Assembly (NCBI GenBank): GCA_031266275.1
Contig: JAISBI010000017.1
Location: 1 to 33,473 of the forward strand
Direction of reading: 5' to 3'
Length of the DNA: 33,473 bases
From: Candidatus Nomurabacteria bacterium
GTDB lineage: Bacteria > Patescibacteriota > Saccharimonadia > Saccharimonadales > Saccharimonadaceae
A program made the translations under genes and the position numbers. Each line of letters opens with the position of its first letter. The stretch's first letter is position 1. Shown here piece by piece: positions 28,705-33,473 of this stretch. The notes under the pieces were generated by a model that saw only the letters and a list, made by a program, of their open reading frames with translations, did no database searches and was not told where the DNA came from.

Positions 28705-28773
28705 GAAAGTTTGGCAATCGCGCCCAGCGAAAAAATCGCCCTCCAGCGATTCATCGCTGGGCTTTCTTTTTAT
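28705..28773 (+). terminator. Structured terminator element, copy B
   Basis: Same nested fold as at 26550: GAAAG/CTTTC, CCCAGCG/CGCTGGG and AATCGC/GCGATT, ending in TTTTT. The conserved bulge TTTGGCAATCGCG again holds a second AATCGC. The match to copy A is high although the genes before them differ. Confidence 0.75.
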
Positions 28774-28802
28774 TTGCTTTTCTCAAAAAACTCTGCTATA
28801 AT
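28774..28802 (+). promoter_or_regulatory. Promoter of nusA-argS
   Basis: TTGCTT (28774-28779), 17 bp, TATAAT (28797-28802). It is placed immediately after the cassette B terminator. The leader is about 55 nt and ends with AAGGAGAGAAAGG. Confidence 0.7.
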
Positions 28803-28863
28803 ACATGGCATCTTGACGCGGCCGAATGGTCGCTGATTTTCATTAAGGAGAGAAAGGAAGAAA

Positions 28864-30102
28864 ATGGAAGGATTGGATCTCAAGGGTTTGGTGCAGAATA
28901 TTGGTATTATTGCAGAGGAAAAGAATTTGTCGGATGACGCCGTCATTGGCGTGGTCGAGGAGGCTATTGCGGCGGCTTGGCGGCGGGACAATGGTAAGAA
29001 TACTTGGAAAGTGCGGGCTGTCATCAATATTAACAAAGGCACGGCGAAAGTTTTTCGGATGTTTGACGTGGTGGCGGAGCCAGAGGACAGCGACACGCAG
29101 TTGACGGTCGAGGATGCTAAGAAAATTAATAAGAAAGCCAAAGAGGGCGAGACGGTCGAGCAAGGCTTCGACGTCAAATCTTTCGGGCGAGTGGCAGCTC
29201 AGACGGCCAAGCAAGTTTTGATGCAGAAATTGCGCGAGGCGGAGCGGGCGGTGGTGATGGCGCAGTACGTCGACCGCGTGGGCGAGGTTTTGACGGGGTC
29301 GGTCCAGCGCATTACGCCGCGCGTGGTCATCATTGAAATTGGCAAAACGACTGGCATCATGCCGCGTGATGAGCAAATCGACGGCGAGCGCTATATGGCT
29401 GGCCAGCGCATCAAAGCGCTGTTCAAAGGCATCGAAACTGACGATCGCGGTTCGCAGATGATTTTGAGCCGTTCGGATGGAGAATTCGTGCGGGCGCTGT
29501 TTGAGCAAGAAGTGCCGGAGTTGGAAACCGGCGCAGTAGAAATCAAAGGCATCGCGCGCGAAGCGGGGCGCCGCACTAAGATGGCGGTTTATAGCGGCAT
29601 CGCCGGAGTCGATCCGGTCGGCACTTTCGTCGGCGGGCACGGCGCGCGCGTCAATGCGGTCGCGGACGAAATTAACGGTGAGCGCATCGACATCGTCATT
29701 TGGGATAAAGATATCAAAAATTACATCATGAACGCCATCGCGCCGGCCGAAGTTTCGAAAATCGAGCTGGACGAAAAGAATGAAAAAGCCAAGATTTTCG
29801 TGACCGAAGACCAACAGTCGATTGCGATTGGCAAATCGGGCCAGAACGTGCGCTTGGCTTCGGTTTTGACCGGATATGGTTTGGAAATCGAAGCAGCAGC
29901 GGCGGCCAAGCCGAAGAAAATCGCTTCGTCGCGGTCGGCCGAGAGCTCTTTGGTCGACACGGCCAACGCTGAGGGGGTTGAAGATGCTGAAAACTCTGAA
30001 AATGTTGAAAAACCCGAAGATTTGGAGACTCCTGATGGCGCCGGTGACGCCGCAGTGTCTGAGGATGCTGAAACCCCTGATAATCCTGACAAAGAGGAGT
30101 AA
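28864..30102 (+). CDS. nusA: Transcription termination/antitermination factor NusA
   Basis: RNA polymerase-associated factor controlling pausing, termination and antitermination. N-terminal domain (DDAVIGVVEEAIAAAWRRDN; FDVKSFGRVAAQTAKQVLMQ), S1 domain (GEVLTGSVQRITPRVVIIEI), KH1 (VDPVGTFVGGHGARVNAVAD, ERIDIVIWDKD) and KH2 (IAIGKSGQNVRLASVLTGYG) are present in order. The C-terminal about 65 residues form a strongly acidic repeat-rich tail (EDAENSENVEKPEDLETPD). Length 412 aa; no C-terminal AR repeats as in E. coli. It lies 2 bp before argS. Confidence 0.95.
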   Translation: MEGLDLKGLVQNIGIIAEEKNLSDDAVIGVVEEAIAAAWRRDNGKNTWKVRAVININKGTAKVFRMFDVVAEPEDSDTQLTVEDAKKINKKAKEGETVEQGFDVKSFGRVAAQTAKQVLMQKLREAERAVVMAQYVDRVGEVLTGSVQRITPRVVIIEIGKTTGIMPRDEQIDGERYMAGQRIKALFKGIETDDRGSQMILSRSDGEFVRALFEQEVPELETGAVEIKGIAREAGRRTKMAVYSGIAGVDPVGTFVGGHGARVNAVADEINGERIDIVIWDKDIKNYIMNAIAPAEVSKIELDEKNEKAKIFVTEDQQSIAIGKSGQNVRLASVLTGYGLEIEAAAAAKPKKIASSRSAESSLVDTANAEGVEDAENSENVEKPEDLETPDGAGDAAVSEDAETPDNPDKEE

Positions 30103-30104
30103 TC

Positions 30105-31790
30105 ATGCAGGCGATTGTCGACCTCGTCGAAAAAGCCGTCAAAAAACTCGGGTGGAAAGCCGCTGCTGTCGAAGTGTCGCGCACAGAGGCGCAGTTTGGC
30201 GATTATTCGACTAATGTGGCGATGCTACTAGCGAGCTCGGTCGGCGAAAATCCGCGCGCGATTGCTGAAAAATTGGCGGCAGAGTTATCGGGTAATGAAT
30301 TTTTCAACAGTGTCGAAGTGGCTGGGGCGGGATTTATCAATTTTCGCTTGTCGGATGCGGCTTTGGCGCGCGAAGTGAAAAGTATCAACGCGGAGCCGGA
30401 CCGATACGGCGCCTCGAAATTATACGCTGGCAAAGTCGTGGTCAGCGAGTTTTCCGACCCCAATCCATTCAAAGTTTTGCACGTCGGTCACCTCTATACC
30501 AGCGTCATCGGTGATGCGATTTCGAATATCGTCGCGGCGGCTGGCGGACAAGTTCACCGCGTCAATTTCGGCGGCGACGTCGGGTTGCACGTGGCAAAGA
30601 CGATGTGGGCGATTATTCAAGATTTAGGCGGCGAGCTGCCAGAGAAATTAGCCGACATTCCGGTTGAGGAGCGTTCGGAATGGATGGGGCGCTGCTATGT
30701 CACTGGTACGCGGACCTACGAAGACGATGCGGTGGCCAAAGAGACCATTACTGAGAATAATAGAAAAATTTACAACCTGCACCGCGAGGACGATCATGAT
30801 TCGCCATTCGCCCAGATTTATTGGACCTGTCGGGGGTGGAGTTATGAATATTTCGACGCTTTCTATGCCCGCATCGGTGTGAAATTCGAGAAGTATTATC
30901 CAGAGAGCGAGATAGCGGAGGTAGGGCTGAAGACCGTTTTGGCGCAGCGCGACAAAGGCGTTTATGAAGACAGCGACGGCGCGGTGATTTTCAATGGCGA
31001 AAAGTATGGCCTGCATACGCGGGTCTTCATCAACAGCAATGGAATTCCGATTTATGAGGCCAAAGACGTCGGTCTGGCCATCAAAAAATGGGACGATTAT
31101 CACTTCGACAAGTCCATCATTTTGACTGACGCCGAGCAGACGGATTACATGAAAGTCGTCATGAAAAGCATGGAACAATACATGCCGGAGTCGGTGGCGC
31201 GGACGCTGCATTTGACGCACGGCACGGTGAAATTGCCGGGCGCCGAGAAAATGAGCAGTCGCAAAGGCAATTTTCTGCGGGCGGTCGACGTCATCGACAT
31301 GGTGGCGGGCGAATATAAAAAAGCGCAGGGTCGGACCAGCGATGAATTAGTCTTGGGCGCCATCAAATACGCTTTTTTGAAAAATCGGCTGGGGCCGAAT
31401 TTGAGCTTCGATCCGGAAACGTCCGTCAGCATGCATGGTAACAGCGGTCCGTATCTACAATATGCGGCGGTTCGAGCGAATGCCATCCTGCAAAAAATTG
31501 GCGAGTTTGAAGCGGTCGAAATTAACGACCTCGACGAACAAGAACGCAGTTTGGTCGTCAAATTGACGGAATTTTCCAGTGTGGTTGACGGTGCTACGAC
31601 GGAATTAGCCCCACAAGTGCTCTGCACTTATCTCTATGAACTTGCCCAAGTTTTCAATCGTTTCTATGAAAATTCGCCGGTCGCGAATAGTCCGCGCAGT
31701 GCGATTCGCGCGCAGTTGGTGCAGGCTTACGGCTATATTTTGCGACGCGGTTTGAACCTGCTCGGCATCACAGTGCCAAAGAAAATGTAA
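30105..31790 (+). CDS. argS: Arginine--tRNA ligase
   Basis: Class I synthetase of 561 aa. N-terminal Add-1-like domain (residues 1-100), HIGH-type motif as HVGH in KVLHVGHLYTSVIGDAI, catalytic core with INSNGIPIYEAKDVGLAIKK, KMSKS-equivalent EKMSSRKGNFLRAVDV, and the C-terminal DALR anticodon-binding domain ending GLNLLGITVPKKM. All key blocks are present. It shares the nusA transcript and starts 2 bp after its stop. The -35 of the following RNA element begins 4 bp after the argS stop. Confidence 0.95.
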   Translation: MQAIVDLVEKAVKKLGWKAAAVEVSRTEAQFGDYSTNVAMLLASSVGENPRAIAEKLAAELSGNEFFNSVEVAGAGFINFRLSDAALAREVKSINAEPDRYGASKLYAGKVVVSEFSDPNPFKVLHVGHLYTSVIGDAISNIVAAAGGQVHRVNFGGDVGLHVAKTMWAIIQDLGGELPEKLADIPVEERSEWMGRCYVTGTRTYEDDAVAKETITENNRKIYNLHREDDHDSPFAQIYWTCRGWSYEYFDAFYARIGVKFEKYYPESEIAEVGLKTVLAQRDKGVYEDSDGAVIFNGEKYGLHTRVFINSNGIPIYEAKDVGLAIKKWDDYHFDKSIILTDAEQTDYMKVVMKSMEQYMPESVARTLHLTHGTVKLPGAEKMSSRKGNFLRAVDVIDMVAGEYKKAQGRTSDELVLGAIKYAFLKNRLGPNLSFDPETSVSMHGNSGPYLQYAAVRANAILQKIGEFEAVEINDLDEQERSLVVKLTEFSSVVDGATTELAPQVLCTYLYELAQVFNRFYENSPVANSPRSAIRAQLVQAYGYILRRGLNLLGITVPKKM

Positions 31791-31794
31791 ATGC

Positions 31795-31823
31795 TTGCGC
31801 GAGCGAAATTTGTGTGCTAACAT
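31795..31823 (+). promoter_or_regulatory. Probable promoter of the structured RNA before the second RT
   Basis: TTGCGC (31795-31800), 17 bp, TAACAT (31818-31823), with TGTGC before the -10 as in the other window promoters. Transcription would begin at about 31830, exactly where the long inverted repeat at 31829-31839 begins. Confidence 0.5.
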
Positions 31824-31828
31824 AGCGA

Positions 31829-32327
31829 TGGTGGGCAGGTACATAAATTGATCTAGGGCCAAATGAGTATCAATAACAAGCGGTACGCGAGTAGAATTTG
31901 TCGTGGCATGTCGATTAAGTCGGTGCCATTTGCGCGTAGTAAAATAAATCAGAGGCGTGCCATTAAACTTGTTATGCTCTCGGCGACGAGAGGCGGCTTG
32001 ATGCGCTGAGGCCAAAAAAGGCGCAGAGAGCCATTATACGTTACCTATTTCGTTCTTTCCCTCGATAGCGGCAATTTCCCCCACTACTGTGTCGGGGATT
32101 TAAACGGACGTTCGAGAGGAAAAGCGGGCGCGGGCGCGACGCTACGTCAAACGTAGAAAAATCGTTGATATTCCAACGGTTTCGACCCTGTCATTATCTG
32201 TCAGAGTCACGGACGGCGCAAAGGCGCCGACGCGCTACGGCGGAGAAAAAGGAACGTATGTTCGAAAACGATTACGGGGGCGCGATCGTTTATCCTGCCC
32301 ATCACCACAGCGCCCCCAATCGTTTTT
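31829..32327 (+). ncRNA. Long structured RNA preceding a retron-like RT
   Basis: About 500 nt without a convincing gene but dense in hairpins: TTGAT/ATCAA (31848/31869), ATAACAAG/CTTGTTAT (31873/31968), GGTACGC/GCGTGCC (31882/31955), GTGGCA/TGCCAT (31903/31924), CTCTCG-GCGA-CGAGAG with a GNRA loop (31977-31992), CTTTCCCTCGA with TCGAGAGGAAAAG (32055/32112), CTACGT/ACGTAG (32142/32151), AAATCGTTG/CAACGGTTT (32159/32174) and CGGCGC-AAAG-GCGCCG (32214-32229). The 5' end TGGTGGGCAGG (31829-31839) pairs with CCTGCCCATCA (32294-32304), like the a1/a2 repeats of retron RNAs, although retron RNAs are usually shorter (about 150-250 nt). It could be a template for the downstream RT. Confidence 0.65.
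32265..32327 (+). terminator. Terminator-like hairpin immediately before the second RT
   Basis: AAAACGATT (32265-32273) and GGGGGCGC (32276-32283) pair with GCGCCCCC (32310-32317) and AATCGTTTT (32318-32326), 17 bp with a 2-nt bulge, ending in TTTTT. The 26-nt loop holds the segment complementary to the RNA 5' end. The RT start codon follows 3 nt after the T-run, so this hairpin probably limits or gates RT expression. Confidence 0.75.
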
Positions 32328-32330
32328 GTT

Positions 32331-33341
32331 ATGGGATATATTAATTATAAAGAGAAGAAAAAACTAGAATACAATCCAGACGGTTCTTTTCGTAAAGAGC
32401 GCGTACTGCACGTGCCAAACGAAAAGGCGCGCGAAGCTGGGGCGCATATCGTCAGAATGTTGGTCGAGCTCAGGGACAAAGATATGAGCGACTTGTTTTC
32501 CCGCTCGGCTGTTGGCGGTATCAAGGGGCGGGGCTTGCGTGACAATGTCATGCCGCACCGCAAGAACAAACACTTCGTGATGTATGATTTGAAAGATGCT
32601 TATCCGAACACACGAATTGGCCAGTTGGCCAGTGTGATTTTGCGCCCTGACTTGATTTATTCGGAGCATGAGTTGGTCGCTAATCGTGAAGAGTTGTCCG
32701 ACAACACTTATCGCATGTTGCACGATTGTATGTTGGTCGATGAAGAGACAAAGGAAATACATGGGCTGCCGCAGGGCGGTACGGCTTCGCCGTTTTTGCT
32801 CAATTTGTCATGCATTCCGCTGGACGAGAAGCTGGATAAGTATTGCCGCGAACAAAACCTCACCTATACCAGATTTATCGATGATTTCACTATTTCATCG
32901 CTGGAGCCTATCGGTAAAAAGCGTCAGCGAGAGATAAAAGAAATAATTACCAGCCGGCCCAATACGATTATTAATGACAAAAAGACGCGCAAACACAGCC
33001 TCGACAACAAGCCGGTGATAATCACTGGCGTATCGCTGTATCCAGACGGCCGCATAGAGATGAGTCCGCCGCTGGCGCGGAAGATTGAGAGTTTCTATGA
33101 CTACGTGCTGGAAGCGGCTTCCAGCGGCGACATCGACCAGCTGGATGAGTTGTGGGAAGATGAAAATAGCATGAGGGGCAAAATAAACGGTTATCACAGC
33201 ATGATTAAATCATTTGGTTATACTAATACGCCGCTGCATCGCCGGTTGGAACGGAAGTATCGTGCTGCTCTCGGGAGATGGGAAGATTCTTTTGAGGTTG
33301 CGTATAAAATGAGGCGGGCGGAAACGAAGAATTTAAAATAA
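32331..33341 (+). CDS. Second reverse transcriptase, retron-like or unknown-group
   Basis: A 336-aa reverse transcriptase distinct from the DGR enzyme. Seen: RVLHVPNEKAREAGAHIVRM (RT0/1-like), N-V-M-P-H at 72-76 (compare retron NAxxH), first catalytic Asp in FVMYDLKDAYPNTR (D86), motif 4 GLPQGGTASPFLLNLSCIPL (145-164) with the QG of retron and group II enzymes, catalytic YTRFIDDFTISS (FIDD 182-185), and KPVIITGVSLYPDGRIEM (ITG at 231-233; retron VTG). The thumb block SMRGKINGYHSMIKSFG is like other retron RTs. No maturase, endonuclease or integrase domain. No ribosome-binding site precedes the ATG. The long structured RNA just upstream favours a retron or DRT-type defence or recombination system. 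Confidence 0.85.
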   Translation: MGYINYKEKKKLEYNPDGSFRKERVLHVPNEKAREAGAHIVRMLVELRDKDMSDLFSRSAVGGIKGRGLRDNVMPHRKNKHFVMYDLKDAYPNTRIGQLASVILRPDLIYSEHELVANREELSDNTYRMLHDCMLVDEETKEIHGLPQGGTASPFLLNLSCIPLDEKLDKYCREQNLTYTRFIDDFTISSLEPIGKKRQREIKEIITSRPNTIINDKKTRKHSLDNKPVIITGVSLYPDGRIEMSPPLARKIESFYDYVLEAASSGDIDQLDELWEDENSMRGKINGYHSMIKSFGYTNTPLHRRLERKYRAALGRWEDSFEVAYKMRRAETKNLK

Positions 33342-33382
33342 AATAAAAAAGTCGCTCAAAACTCTGCCCCACCCACACTTCC

Positions 33383-33472
33383 TCACCCCGCCCCCATAGA
33401 CCCTAACCTCACCAACTCGTACATCACTCGTACCCAAGACAAAGCTTTCTTAGGATTAGCTAGACAGTAGCG
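33383..33472 (-). CDS. Possible 3' end of a minus-strand gene at the window edge
   Basis: On the minus strand an open frame enters from the right edge and stops at 33385-33383. Its 29 visible residues, containing NPKKALSWVRVMYELVRLGS and ending MGAG, look coding but are too few to classify. The region between 33342 and 33382 is otherwise AT-rich with no clear signal. It is convergent with the second RT and could be its effector, or unrelated. Confidence 0.3.
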   Translation of the reverse strand, partial: RYCLANPKKALSWVRVMYELVRLGSMGAG

Positions 33473-33473
33473 T

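Noticed and set aside
31863-32009. 48-codon plus-strand ORF (starts MSINNKRYASRICRGMSI) inside the structured RNA
   Set aside because: Only a weak AGGG upstream, and it spans several stable hairpins; more likely chance. Kept in mind as a possible basic peptide if ribosome profiling shows otherwise.
31605-32015. 136-codon minus-strand ORF overlapping the argS end and the structured RNA
   Set aside because: It is antisense to the end of argS, has no start signals, and is compositionally a shadow of the other strand.
31829-32327. tmRNA, RNase P RNA or group II intron hidden in the structured region
   Set aside because: No tRNA-like acceptor with CCA, no tag ORF ending in ALAA, no RNase P CR-I/CR-V blocks (a short GAGGAAA-like stretch is not enough) and no group II domain V; the adjacent RT also lacks a maturase domain.
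32331-33341. Second RT as another DGR reverse transcriptase
   Set aside because: Motif 4 is GLPQGG and not IGNxxSQ, and no VR/TR pair was seen near it.
1-33473. tRNA or rRNA genes and CRISPR arrays
   Set aside because: No GTTCRA-type T-arms with matching acceptor stems, no rRNA-like blocks and no regularly spaced direct repeats were found on either strand by reading.

Overview
The window looks like one contig from a Patescibacteria/CPR genome, most likely Candidatus Saccharibacteria (TM7). The reasons are a FISUMP-type cell-surface protein, many very short or zero-length intergenic gaps, TGA used as a normal stop (which argues against the Gracilibacteria/SR1 code), cut-down informational proteins, and several apparently leaderless promoters. 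The lineage is inferred from gene content and not proven. No tRNA, rRNA, CRISPR array or DNA transposase was seen.

Layout. 1-1268: the 5' part of a secreted FISUMP protein on the minus strand, then an intergenic region with divergent promoters. 1269-8126: a replication/repair run (unknown 170-aa protein, dnaX, dnaB, GT-C-like membrane protein, ybaB, sortase, unknown, recR). 8165-18903: the phenylalanyl-tRNA synthetase locus, pheS...pheT, broken open twice. Directly after pheS, and overlapping its stop codon, lies a complete diversity-generating retroelement (DGR): reverse transcriptase, target gene with a 3' variable repeat, template repeat, and a convergent avd gene. A NIF3/CutA-like gene and a DUF3850-Nudix fusion follow. 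pheT is then split at the junction between its B1/B2 and B3 domains by five accessory genes plus a 30-codon ORF (isochorismatase-like, RhuM, DUF5680-like, isochorismatase-like, mini-ORF, SDR), nearly all coupled by ATGA-type overlaps.

18900-24662: a small membrane protein, an unknown 183-aa protein, a membrane-anchored FKBP, a small protein behind a leader with micro-ORFs, then on the minus strand the H+-pyrophosphatase hppA and a short RelA/SpoT. 24819-30102: an unknown 333-aa protein, two related small-membrane-protein cassettes with near-identical promoters, leaders and 3' hairpins, gap, khpA and nusA. 30105-33473: argS, then about 500 nt of densely structured non-coding DNA leading into a second, retron-like reverse transcriptase, and a fragment of a minus-strand ORF at the edge.

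The main points of interest are these. (1) The DGR: 21 of 25 template adenines differ in the variable repeat, against 3 of 92 other bases. (2) A retron- or DRT-like RT preceded by a long structured RNA whose 5' end can pair with a 3' hairpin loop. (3) A cleanly split pheT carrying cargo genes. (4) A dispersed 17-bp palindrome, GTTGTAAAAAWTACAAC, present five times and in the same codon frame in all four genes that contain it. (5) Loss of the zinc-binding cysteines in both DnaX and RecR. (6) Repeated leaderless promoters, some starting at tiny upstream ORFs.
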